Source of the DNA: Candidatus Omnitrophota bacterium
Lineage (GTDB): Bacteria; Omnitrophota; Gorgyraeia; Duberdicusellales; 4484-171
Assembly: GCA_023135905.1 (NCBI GenBank)
Contig: JAGLSE010000003.1
Span: forward strand, 1-49,344
Direction of reading: 5' to 3'
Length of the DNA stretch: 49,344 bases
The position numbers were made by a program, and so were the translations under genes. Below are positions 28,936-38,157 of the stretch, piece by piece. How positions within the stretch are numbered: position 1 is the first letter of the stretch; every line of letters begins with the position of its first letter. The notes beneath the pieces are model-generated. The model ran no database searches, was not told the DNA's origin, and saw only the letters and a program-made list of their open reading frames with translations.

Positions 28936-29957
28936 GAATTGAACATTATTTTCGGTTAGCAAAAAATTTAATAGGTAGAAAAAGGCCTATCTATGTTCAT
29001 TTTGCGGTCACACACAGGTGCAGTTTGCGGTGCCGCATGTGTGGTATCTGGTCTACAGGAAATGAGGCTGAGGAAATTTCTTTATTGGATATTAATAGAA
29101 TAGCGGAGTATTTATATTCTTTAGGTGTTGTATCTATAAGTTTAGGCGGGGGAGAACCGTTAGAAAGAAAAGATTTAGTTGATATTGTCCGCATATTTAA
29201 AAAAAATAAATTTAATGTTAGGTTGCTTACTAATGGCATAATTGAGGATTCTTCTAAAATAAAAGATTTAATTAATGCAGGGTTAGATGAGGTATCAATA
29301 TCTTTGGATATTTTGGATCCAACCAAACAAGATTATATATGCAGTGGTGAAGGAGTTTGGGATAAAGTTGTAGGTACTATGAAAATATTTGCCCAAAATA
29401 TTAAAGGAAGGGATGGTGCTTTGTTGGTGAATACGGTAGTATCTAAACATAATATTAAAGAGTTAATTGAGTTGGCTCAGTTTGTTAAAGAATATAAATT
29501 TTATATTTCTTTTATACCTTTAGAAAATAATAGTCTAACTGATGATGGTTTCAAAATTTTAAAAGAAGATTATGGTGAGGTCGATAAAATTTATAGCCTG
29601 TTAATAAAAGAAAAAAATAAAAGAGGAAATAATATTTTTAATTCAACAAAATTTCTGGAAATGTCTAGAAATTATTTTTTAGGCAGAAAAATAAATAATG
29701 ATTGCGATGCGGGAGAATTATATCTTTCTATTTCCCCGGAAGGGTTTATATCTTTTTGTCATAAATTTACGAAAAATATGGCATTATCATTAGAAGATTT
29801 TGATAAATTTATAAAGTCTCAAGATTATAGAAGACAATGTAGAGAATTTAGGGAAAAATGTGGTGGATGTATGAGGCCTTGCTGGCGAGAAATTAGTTTT
29901 TTATCTCACGATTTTAAAAGCTTTTTCGAAATTACTAGGCTGAAACTAAAATTTTGA
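28932..29957 (+). CDS. Radical SAM protein, SPASM-like C-terminus
   Basis: VTHRCSLRCRMCGIW (CxxxCxxC), LGGGEPLERKDL, CHKFTKNM...CREFREKCGGCMRPCW. ATGA overlap with the preceding gene. Confidence 0.9.
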   Translation: MRIEHYFRLAKNLIGRKRPIYVHFAVTHRCSLRCRMCGIWSTGNEAEEISLLDINRIAEYLYSLGVVSISLGGGEPLERKDLVDIVRIFKKNKFNVRLLTNGIIEDSSKIKDLINAGLDEVSISLDILDPTKQDYICSGEGVWDKVVGTMKIFAQNIKGRDGALLVNTVVSKHNIKELIELAQFVKEYKFYISFIPLENNSLTDDGFKILKEDYGEVDKIYSLLIKEKNKRGNNIFNSTKFLEMSRNYFLGRKINNDCDAGELYLSISPEGFISFCHKFTKNMALSLEDFDKFIKSQDYRRQCREFREKCGGCMRPCWREISFLSHDFKSFFEITRLKLKF

Positions 29958-30083
29958 GGAATAATATTTGTTTTTAAATTCTTTAAATAAGATTAAAAAT
30001 TTGTAAGCCTTGTTTTTTAGATAACAAAGAAAAGGTGAATAATATTTATGATTTATCTTAAGTTTTAGCATAATGTTGTATAG

Positions 30084-30112
30084 TTGAGGTTTTAATTGGA
30101 GTATGTTATACT
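30084..30112 (+). promoter_or_regulatory. Sigma70-like promoter with extended -10
   Basis: TTGAGG (30084-30089), 17-nt spacer, TGT-TATACT (-10 at 30107-30112), upstream of the gene at 30231. Confidence 0.4.
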
Positions 30113-30230
30113 AAAAATTAAAAATGGTATAAACGCTGTTTTAATAGTTTTAAGAGTTGTTTAGGAATTGATATTTTCGTAATATTTCTATATGAATAAG
30201 AGATAGAATATTTATAGATAGTCTAATTTT

Positions 30231-31547
30231 ATGATAAATAGTTGTAAGAAAAAAATAGTTATATTAGGTGGGGGGCTTTCAGGAATAAGCTTGGGTTATT
30301 TTTTAAATAAATTAGGCATAGAAAGTGTAATATATGAGAAGGAACCAACTATCGGAGGATTATGCCGTTCAAAAATAAAAAATGGATTTATTTTTGATAT
30401 TTGCGGACATTTATTGCATTTTAAACATAAAACATCTCTCCCTCTTATTAAAGATTTATTAAAAGATAATTTAGTTTATCATAAAAGAAGTTCTTGGATT
30501 TATTCTTTTAATAAATTTACAAAGTACCCTTTTCAGGCGAATCTTTATGGACTTCCTAATTCCGTTATAAAAAATAGTATTGTTGATTTTATTAAGGCTA
30601 AAATTGATACCGAAAAGAATAGTTTGTCTAATAATTTTTTAGAGTGGAGTTATGTGAATTTTGGTAAGTCTATAACAGATTATTTCATGGCTCCATATAA
30701 TCGGAAGTTTTGGACAGTCCCCCTAGAAGATCTTTCTTATAAATGGATTGACGGAATTGTTGTTACACCAACACTTAAACAGATTGTAGATGGAACAATT
30801 GAAGAGAATAACCGCAATGTTGGGTATAATTCTTTTTTTTGGTATCCAAAGGAGGGAGGAATAGATAATTTGATTAAGGCTTTTAGTCAGCCGTTAAAAA
30901 GTATTTTTACCGGTTATGATGTTGAAGGAATTGATCATATAAAAAAAAAGATAACTTTCAAAAATGGAAAGAAATGTAAGTATGATATTTTAATATCGAC
31001 TATACCTTTGCCGGAATTACCGAATATTATTAAAAATGTTCCTTTAAAAATTAATAAAGTTTTTAAAAAACTACAATGGGTATCTATATTTAATCTAAAT
31101 TTAGGGCTGACTGAAAATCATAGGCCTAAAAAACATTGGATATATTTTCCGGAAAATAATTTAAAATTTTTTAGAGTAGGATTTTTCAACAATTTTTCTA
31201 ATTACAATACGCCTATAGGCAGTAGTTCTATATATAGTGAAGTATCATATTCAAATGGCAGATGTATAGATAACAAAAAGATTGTGTCTGAAATATTTAA
31301 AGGTTTAAAAACTGTAGGTATTTTAAATGGAAAGAGTCAAGAGTTGGCAAGAGTTATCAATGATATAAAATATGCTTATCCTATATATAATCATGATTAT
31401 AAAGATTCCCTTGATATTATTAAAAAATATTTAAGTGACTGTAACCTTAATTCGATTGGTAGATTTGGCGGTTGGAAGTATATGTCGATGGAAGATGTAA
31501 TTTTAGAAAGTGAAAGGTTGAGTTCTTTTCTATTAAAAAATGTTTAA
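30231..31547 (+). CDS. FAD-dependent UDP-galactopyranose mutase/amine-oxidase-like protein
   Basis: IVILGGGLSGISLGYFLNKLGIESVIYEKEPTIGGLCRSK, FDICGHLLHF, GRFGGWKYMSMEDVI. Confidence 0.85.
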   Translation: MINSCKKKIVILGGGLSGISLGYFLNKLGIESVIYEKEPTIGGLCRSKIKNGFIFDICGHLLHFKHKTSLPLIKDLLKDNLVYHKRSSWIYSFNKFTKYPFQANLYGLPNSVIKNSIVDFIKAKIDTEKNSLSNNFLEWSYVNFGKSITDYFMAPYNRKFWTVPLEDLSYKWIDGIVVTPTLKQIVDGTIEENNRNVGYNSFFWYPKEGGIDNLIKAFSQPLKSIFTGYDVEGIDHIKKKITFKNGKKCKYDILISTIPLPELPNIIKNVPLKINKVFKKLQWVSIFNLNLGLTENHRPKKHWIYFPENNLKFFRVGFFNNFSNYNTPIGSSSIYSEVSYSNGRCIDNKKIVSEIFKGLKTVGILNGKSQELARVINDIKYAYPIYNHDYKDSLDIIKKYLSDCNLNSIGRFGGWKYMSMEDVILESERLSSFLLKNV

Positions 31548-32319
31548 AGATAGGATTAAAAAAATATATTTATATAGACATGTTTTAATCAGTATGTCTA
31601 TCTCCCAGTTTAAGGCTAAATATGCGGGGTCTAAACTTGGAATATGGTGGGCTGTAATTATTCCTTTGTTATTAGCAGGGAGTATCAATCTTGTATTTAC
31701 ACGGGCTTTCAATGTAAATGTTAAGCATTATACTCTTTTTGTTTTGTCTGGGATTATCCCTTGGCTATTTTTTTCTAATGCCTTGATGGAAGCGGTTAAT
31801 TCATTTACTGGTAATGCTTCATTGATAAAACAAAGTATATTTCCTCGCGAATTTATACCTATAGCTTCTATTGCCGGCAATCTTTTAAATTTTTTAGTAG
31901 GTTTTATTTTTTTGCTGCCACTTTTTATAATTGTTAATTATAAAGTTTTATTTATGGCGGGATTTTTAATAATACTTATTATATGTTATTTTTTATTTAT
32001 TGTTGGTATAGGATTTTTATTTTCAACTATAAATGTTTTTTTTAGAGATCTTGGTCATTTCCTTTCGGTTGGGTTTATGGTTTGGTTTTGGATTACACCC
32101 ATTTTCTATTCTTTAGATATGTTATCATTCCCGATTCGCTGGATTTGTTTAATCAATCCGATGAGTCTTTATGTAATAGCTTATAGAAAACTTTTGTTTG
32201 ATGCCAGTGGCCTTTCATTATTTATGATAGGGGGGTTGATTTTAGTTTCGTTGGGATCTTTATTTATTGGATATATGATTTTTATTAGGAATGAAAATAA
32301 TTTATTAAAACAAATATGA
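31540..32319 (+). CDS. ABC-2 type polysaccharide exporter permease (Wzm/TagG-like)
   Basis: SQFKAKYAGSKLGIWWAVIIPLLLAGSINLVFTRAF; six-TM profile; FFRDLGHFLSVGFMVWFWITPIFYSL; LINPMSLYVIAYRKLLF. Confidence 0.92.
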   Translation: MFKDRIKKIYLYRHVLISMSISQFKAKYAGSKLGIWWAVIIPLLLAGSINLVFTRAFNVNVKHYTLFVLSGIIPWLFFSNALMEAVNSFTGNASLIKQSIFPREFIPIASIAGNLLNFLVGFIFLLPLFIIVNYKVLFMAGFLIILIICYFLFIVGIGFLFSTINVFFRDLGHFLSVGFMVWFWITPIFYSLDMLSFPIRWICLINPMSLYVIAYRKLLFDASGLSLFMIGGLILVSLGSLFIGYMIFIRNENNLLKQI

Positions 32320-35300
32320 ATATAATAGAGTTTAATAATGTTTGGGAAATGTACCGTATTAAATTTATTAGGAATAAAAAAGTATTCTGGGAAGAATTTT
32401 GGGCTTTAGAAGATATAAGTTTTAAGATTTGTAAAGGGGAGACTTTAGGTATAGTTGGTGAGAATGGAGCAGGTAAGACCACTTTGTTGAAATTAATTGC
32501 TGGTATGCTTGTGGCAGATAGAGGGGAAGTTAATGTTAAGGGTAAAGTCTCATGTTTAATGGAATTAGGGGCTGGATTTAATCCGGAATTTACCGGAAGA
32601 GAAAATATAATTCTTAACTCGAGAGTATATGGTTTAGAGGAAAATGAAATAGAACAGAAACTTGAAAGTATTATTGAATTTGCGGATATAGGTAAATTTA
32701 TCGATGCTCCGGTACGATGTTATTCTCAAGGTATGTATATGAGATTAGCGTTTGCTTTAGCGATATTTGTAGAACCGGACATACTTTTAATTGATGATAT
32801 TTTGGCTGTAGGTGATGAAGAGGCCCAGCAAAAGTGTGTAAAAAAAATATTTGAATTAAGAGAATTGGGTAAAACTATAATTTTGGTTAGCCATGATACA
32901 AATATGGTAGAAAAATTATGTGATCGAGCATTAATTTTGGAGAAAGGTAAAATTAGATATACCGGGTTACCTAAAGAAGTTGTCCCAAGATATCTTGAAA
33001 CAGTGGGAGACAAGATAGGGATTTCAACTTTAGATGGTGACAAGCTGAGAGTAGTTAACAATAATGGTCAAATAAACATTAATTACGATAATAGTACTAT
33101 TACTAAAGGTCCAGGAGGATGTGTTTCTGCATTTAGACAGACACTTAATAATAGAATGTCTTCTTTGAATTTGAGGTGGAAAGTCTTAAGTACTTCTTTA
33201 AATGAAATTATTGCTGAGGGCTATTATATGGATGGAACTGTTTCTCAGCGATGGATATTGAAGGTATATGAAAATGAATTAGAATGGCAGATAGAAAATA
33301 AAGATGCGCAAATAAAGGAATTATCTGTAGATGTCTCTTTAATAACCGGGTATGAAAGATGGATTACTTCAAATAATGAAGGTGATTTTGGCTTTTTTTC
33401 ACATAAAGTGGATTGGGAAGAAGTTGCTACTTTAAGTTATTACAATAATGTTGTGGGGTTGAAACATAATTTTAAAAAAAAGATATTACCTTTTATAGGA
33501 ATAGAGACTAACAGGGGTAAAAACAGATATTTAAGACTTTTTAATACAGGTTATAACCAGGCTGAAAGAGTGATTAAATTGTCTAGTATAGGCGATGATG
33601 TAATTTCTGTAAGATTTAAATTTTTTTCATGTCAGGAAACATTTGATAAGTATATAAATGTGGCAGTAGAGAAGTTCTTGCAGGATGAAAAAAAAGAAAA
33701 GCAAAGGCATTTGCAGGAGATAGCTAAAGAAAAAGCTAGTTTGATTGAGTCTAGAACTATTTATTCAGAGGATTTAAGTGTTTTTGCCGATGAGGATAAT
33801 AAGCAAATAAAAATTTATTATAAAAATATGGAAGTTACAAAATCGTCAGGTTTGAAATGTGATTTTAAGTGTAATAACATTACATATAATATTTATGATA
33901 GTAATTGGAGTATAGAACAGAAGGGTAAAACTATACTGATACTTCATCTTAATTGGGAACAAATAAAGTTAGGTCAGAAGTGGATAATATCTATCAAAGA
34001 TAATGGGATTTGTTGTCAGGTATGGTTGGATAATGAACGGTCGTTTAACTTTGAATTTTTCAGAGCGGGATTTTTATTTACTGCTGAATATAAGACTTTT
34101 TTTTGCGGCTGTCAAGAAACAGCTTTTCCTGTAGAATTTGATGTTTTGGAAGATATGTTTTTAGAGAACAATAATTCGGATTTTTTTGGTTTAAGAAAAC
34201 AATCTTTATTTCCGGCAGTAGTTCTGGAAAGTGAAGACGAGTTTTCTTGTTTTATTCAGAATAATGATGTAGATAATTCTTGCCGTATTTTTCAATTAAA
34301 TATCCCTGGAATAATTTTTAAAAAAGGAAGTAAAACTTTTTCAGTTAATATTAAGTTCCTTGAAGATGAAAAAATGATTGAGAATTATATCAGAGAAGAA
34401 AAGCAAAGGTATTTGCAGGAGATAGCTAAAAAAAAAGCTAGTTTGATTGAGTCTAGAACTATTTCTTCAGGGGATTTACGTGTTTTTGTTGATATTGAAA
34501 ATAAGAAAATAAAAATTTATTATAAAGATGAGGAAATTACAGCCGGGGATGGGATATATTCCATTTTTTATACGTCTGAAAAAGGTTATAATTTTAACCA
34601 TTGTAAATGGGATATGAATAAAATTTCCAATAATAAGATTGTTTTAAATTTGTATTATGAGTCTATTTCTCTCTTACATGTTTGGGAATTGATGTGTGAA
34701 GAAGGGAACTCTTTAAAAATTAAAGTTGAAGTTGAAGTAAAGGAACCTATAAATTTTGTTAATCAAGATGTAAAAATAGAACTGAATGACATATTCAAAA
34801 GTTGGGCAACTGCCTATGAACGAGGTAATTTTGATGTGAATGATTATATTAATGATTTAGGACCTATTAAATTAAAAGATAATAAAATTTCGAAAATAGT
34901 ATTGGAATCCCAAGATAAAACAGATGGTATTAAATTGTTTTTTGGTATTTTTTTGAATTTAGAAAAGAAAATTATAGATGTATATAAAAGAAGAGGTAAA
35001 AATAAAGATTATACTTGTATTAATTCTTCGTTAATATTTCCTTATAATGATAGCTTATTTAAGCCGGGTAAATATTTCTATTTTGATGGAAATATAGTTT
35101 TAGGTAATGAGTTTGTATTAGAAGAAAATATAAAATCAAGCGGGTTTGCTGAAATGGCAAATAAAGATTTTAAATTTATTTTTGAGCGGGGTAGAGGAAA
35201 GATATTTTGGAAAGGGGAAGAATTGACTACTGGTTTGGGTGTTTATAGTTCAATACGTTCTAATGGCGTATGGTTTGATTCTTATCATGCAATTTGGCGA

Positions 35301-35786
35301 GTTGAGCAGAAAGAGGAGAATAAAATAATATTAATTGGAGATTGGGCTCATATTCCTGTTTCTCAAATATGGAAATTAGAATTAATTGATGAAAATATAA
35401 TTTCTTTGGATATAGATATGAGGATTTATGGTTCAATAAAACTTGAATTAGAACAAACTAATATTATGCTTGTATCCCAGTATAAAAAATGGGTTGCATC
35501 AAACTTAGCCCAAGGAGCATTCCTTGATGATTACACTAAGGATTATGATATTTTACCTTTTAGGTTTTGGTACGGTAAGGCTAAGGATATTGGAGCATAT
35601 GGGGCAACGTTACCAAAAATAATTTTTAAAAGTAATATGGGGCAAGATACCAGGGGCATTGTGGAGAATACAGATACCTTATATGAGGCAAGATTACTTC
35701 AATACCAGAGAATAAACTCTCATGATGTAATTAAGGATAATCGTCAGTATTTTAAGGGAATTATAGAAATTTGTAATAATGAATAA
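32316..35786 (+). CDS. Wzt/TagH-like ABC transporter ATPase with ~920-aa modular C-terminal extension
   Basis: Walker A GENGAGKTTLLKL, signature YSQGMYMRLAFALA, Walker B DILLIDDILAVGDEEAQ, then a repetitive C-terminal region. 1156 aa in total. Confidence 0.92.
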   Translation: MNIIEFNNVWEMYRIKFIRNKKVFWEEFWALEDISFKICKGETLGIVGENGAGKTTLLKLIAGMLVADRGEVNVKGKVSCLMELGAGFNPEFTGRENIILNSRVYGLEENEIEQKLESIIEFADIGKFIDAPVRCYSQGMYMRLAFALAIFVEPDILLIDDILAVGDEEAQQKCVKKIFELRELGKTIILVSHDTNMVEKLCDRALILEKGKIRYTGLPKEVVPRYLETVGDKIGISTLDGDKLRVVNNNGQININYDNSTITKGPGGCVSAFRQTLNNRMSSLNLRWKVLSTSLNEIIAEGYYMDGTVSQRWILKVYENELEWQIENKDAQIKELSVDVSLITGYERWITSNNEGDFGFFSHKVDWEEVATLSYYNNVVGLKHNFKKKILPFIGIETNRGKNRYLRLFNTGYNQAERVIKLSSIGDDVISVRFKFFSCQETFDKYINVAVEKFLQDEKKEKQRHLQEIAKEKASLIESRTIYSEDLSVFADEDNKQIKIYYKNMEVTKSSGLKCDFKCNNITYNIYDSNWSIEQKGKTILILHLNWEQIKLGQKWIISIKDNGICCQVWLDNERSFNFEFFRAGFLFTAEYKTFFCGCQETAFPVEFDVLEDMFLENNNSDFFGLRKQSLFPAVVLESEDEFSCFIQNNDVDNSCRIFQLNIPGIIFKKGSKTFSVNIKFLEDEKMIENYIREEKQRYLQEIAKKKASLIESRTISSGDLRVFVDIENKKIKIYYKDEEITAGDGIYSIFYTSEKGYNFNHCKWDMNKISNNKIVLNLYYESISLLHVWELMCEEGNSLKIKVEVEVKEPINFVNQDVKIELNDIFKSWATAYERGNFDVNDYINDLGPIKLKDNKISKIVLESQDKTDGIKLFFGIFLNLEKKIIDVYKRRGKNKDYTCINSSLIFPYNDSLFKPGKYFYFDGNIVLGNEFVLEENIKSSGFAEMANKDFKFIFERGRGKIFWKGEELTTGLGVYSSIRSNGVWFDSYHAIWRVEQKEENKIILIGDWAHIPVSQIWKLELIDENIISLDIDMRIYGSIKLELEQTNIMLVSQYKKWVASNLAQGAFLDDYTKDYDILPFRFWYGKAKDIGAYGATLPKIIFKSNMGQDTRGIVENTDTLYEARLLQYQRINSHDVIKDNRQYFKGIIEICNNE
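33039..35783 (+). repeat. About four tandem ~230-aa modules within the Wzt C-terminal extension
   Basis: Recurring starts at ~33039 (KLRVVNNNGQININYDNSTITKGPG), 33771 (DLSVFADEDNKQIKIYYKNMEVTKSSG), 34473 (DLRVFVDIENKKIKIYYKDEEITAGDG), 35166 (DFKFIFERGRGKIFWKGEELTTGLG); spacing ~690-730 nt. Confidence 0.75.
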
Positions 35787-36636
35787 CTATAAAAAATTCA
35801 CTAAACATTTAAAGACAAATAATTTATTTTATGCAATTTGGCGAGGGATAAAATATTTTATATTTGTGATTAAATGGAAAGGAAAATATTTTGAATCTTT
35901 ATCTGAAAACATGATTGTCAAAGGTAATATAAAAATGTATTGTTCAAATGGGGGAATAAATATTTTTTGGAAGGATAAAAAAATAACTAGTGACCCGGGA
36001 CTGAATGTAGCAGTTAATACCTTAGGTCTATGGACTGATTCCTCTAAAGCCGAATGGCAGATATTAAAGCGTGACGATGATTTTTTAAATGTTAAAATTG
36101 TTTTCAAAGAATTGCCGATGGAGCAAATTTGGTTCTTAAAGATAAATAGTGACAATGAAATTGATTGGAGAGTTCAGGCTAATGTCGAGGAGTGGACACA
36201 TATAGATGAGTTCCGTGTGTTAACTATGGTTAATTCATATTACAAAATTTGGCTTAGTGATTATGATTACGCTGATTTTCCGCGGTTAGATGATTATTGG
36301 TATGATATATATCTTAATAATAAACCGGTTTCCTTAGTGGGCGTGCGATTTTCCAAAGGAGATAACTTTTTACCGCCATTGGTTATAGGGAGTCAGGAGG
36401 AGAATTTGTTGCCTCTTATACAAAATCCTCCCTTAATTAACAATGCCCATATTGTGGGAGTTAGAATTAATAAGCTTAATGATACAAATAATTTTGAGCC
36501 CGGTAATTATGAGGTTTTTAGTGGTAAAATAGTTTTGTTTGAAGAGGAGAGTCAGTTAGATAAAAAGATTGAGAATATTCGTCAGGGGTATTTAAAAACT
36601 GTTACAAGTAAAAGTAAGTTAGGAGAGGTGTCATGA
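35779..36636 (+). CDS. Stand-alone copy of the Wzt C-terminal module
   Basis: GGINIFWKDKKITSDPGLNVAVNTLGLWTDSSKAEWQI...MEQIWFLKI...YYKIWLSDYDYADFP parallels KIFWKGEELTTGLGVYSSIRSNGVWFDSYHAIWRV...VSQIWKLEL...YKKWVASN in the preceding protein. Confidence 0.7.
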   Translation: MNNYKKFTKHLKTNNLFYAIWRGIKYFIFVIKWKGKYFESLSENMIVKGNIKMYCSNGGINIFWKDKKITSDPGLNVAVNTLGLWTDSSKAEWQILKRDDDFLNVKIVFKELPMEQIWFLKINSDNEIDWRVQANVEEWTHIDEFRVLTMVNSYYKIWLSDYDYADFPRLDDYWYDIYLNNKPVSLVGVRFSKGDNFLPPLVIGSQEENLLPLIQNPPLINNAHIVGVRINKLNDTNNFEPGNYEVFSGKIVLFEEESQLDKKIENIRQGYLKTVTSKSKLGEVS

Positions 36637-38132
36637 AAATCAAAGTATTACTATTAAATTTGCCTTGGCAAAGAAATAGTAGTTGGGGTGTTCGTGCAGG
36701 GTCGCGTTGGCCGCATATAAGAGATATTAATGAGGGGGAATATCTGCCTTTCCCATTTTTTTTAGCTTATGCGGCTTCTTTATTACAAAAAAATAATATA
36801 AATTCCTTCATTATTGATGCTATTGCGGATAAGGTTGAAGAAAATAAACTTTTTGAAAAAATAAAATCAATTAATCCTGAGCATATAATTATAGAAACTT
36901 CAGTACCCTCATTTCATAATGATTTAAGAATTACAAAGATAATCTCAGAAATGGGATTTTCGATAATACTGTGTGGCCCGAATTTTGAAATTTATAAACC
37001 TGAATTTTTAAAAAAACACGAATTTATTAATTATGTTTTGTATGGAGAATATGAATGTTCTTTGTTGGAATTGTTGAATTTTCTTGAAAAAGGTAAAAAT
37101 TTGTCGAATGTTAAAGGTTTGATTTATAGAGATAGGGAAAGTGTAGTTAAGAATTTAAAGAGAGAGCCTTTTGATATAAATATTCTTCCTTGGCCGCATA
37201 GAGAGACCTTACCTATGAATAAATATTTAGATGCTCCGGGGGAGATGTTGACCCCATGCGCTCAAATAATAGCTTCTCGGGGATGTCCTTTTAAATGTCA
37301 ATTTTGTCTTTGGCCTCAAGTTGTTTATCAAGGTAATCATTATAGGGCTCGCGAGATTAAAGATGTTGTGGATGAGATGGAGTATTTAGTAAAAGAAAAA
37401 GGTTTTAAATCTGTATATTTTGATGATGATACCTTTAATATTGGTAAAAAAAGAATGTTAGATTTTTGTGGGGAGATTAAAAATAGAGGTTTGAATAAGA
37501 TTCAGTGGGCTATAATGGCTCGGCCTGATTTGATGGATGAGGAGATATTAACAGCTATGAAAGAATCCGGTCTTTGGGCAATAAAGTATGGTGTGGAATC
37601 TTCAGATCAGGGTTTAGTTGATAATATTGAAAAAGGCATGAATTTACAAAAAGCAAAGAAGATGATACAATTTACCAAAATGCTGGGTATAAAAACTCAT
37701 CTAACTTTTACTTTTGGAATACCCGGAGAAACAAAGCAAACAATTCAGAAGACTATTGATTTTGTACGGAAAATCGATCCATTTTCTGTTCAATTTTCTA
37801 TTATGACTCCTTTTCCCGGAACCAAATCATACGATATTTTTGATGAAAAAGGGTTGTTTGTTATAAAAGATTTTTCCGCTTATGATGGTCATTTTAAAAG
37901 TGTAATTAGTACGGTAAATTTGACGGCAACAGATTTAGAAAACGCTAAGATCAAAGCCGGTAGAATTTGGTTGGACCACTTAAGAAAACGAAGAGGTTTC
38001 TTTGGTAATTTAAGAAGATTCCAGGAGTATATGTCTATGTATAGTTTGAGTTCTGCCTTTCGGAAGACATTAAGCTATTTGAAATATGTAGTTATAGAAA
38101 GAAAAAAGTATGTTGACACGGAGGATATATAA
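36633..38132 (+). CDS. B12-binding domain radical SAM protein
   Basis: ASRGCPFKCQFCLWPQVVYQG, YFDDDTFNI, KYGVESSDQG, FGIPGETKQT, TPFPGTKSYD. SD AGGAGAGG. Confidence 0.9.
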   Translation: MKIKVLLLNLPWQRNSSWGVRAGSRWPHIRDINEGEYLPFPFFLAYAASLLQKNNINSFIIDAIADKVEENKLFEKIKSINPEHIIIETSVPSFHNDLRITKIISEMGFSIILCGPNFEIYKPEFLKKHEFINYVLYGEYECSLLELLNFLEKGKNLSNVKGLIYRDRESVVKNLKREPFDINILPWPHRETLPMNKYLDAPGEMLTPCAQIIASRGCPFKCQFCLWPQVVYQGNHYRAREIKDVVDEMEYLVKEKGFKSVYFDDDTFNIGKKRMLDFCGEIKNRGLNKIQWAIMARPDLMDEEILTAMKESGLWAIKYGVESSDQGLVDNIEKGMNLQKAKKMIQFTKMLGIKTHLTFTFGIPGETKQTIQKTIDFVRKIDPFSVQFSIMTPFPGTKSYDIFDEKGLFVIKDFSAYDGHFKSVISTVNLTATDLENAKIKAGRIWLDHLRKRRGFFGNLRRFQEYMSMYSLSSAFRKTLSYLKYVVIERKKYVDTEDI

Positions 38133-38157
38133 CAAAAAATGTTTTAATGAATAGAAT

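Noticed and set aside
29958-30230. Cobalamin riboswitch controlling the B12-radical SAM genes
   Set aside because: Intergenic regions here and at 2226-2534, 16411-16828 and 45495-45999 are AT-rich with no B12-box-like conserved sequence I could recognise. An Infernal search with the cobalamin family model would decide.
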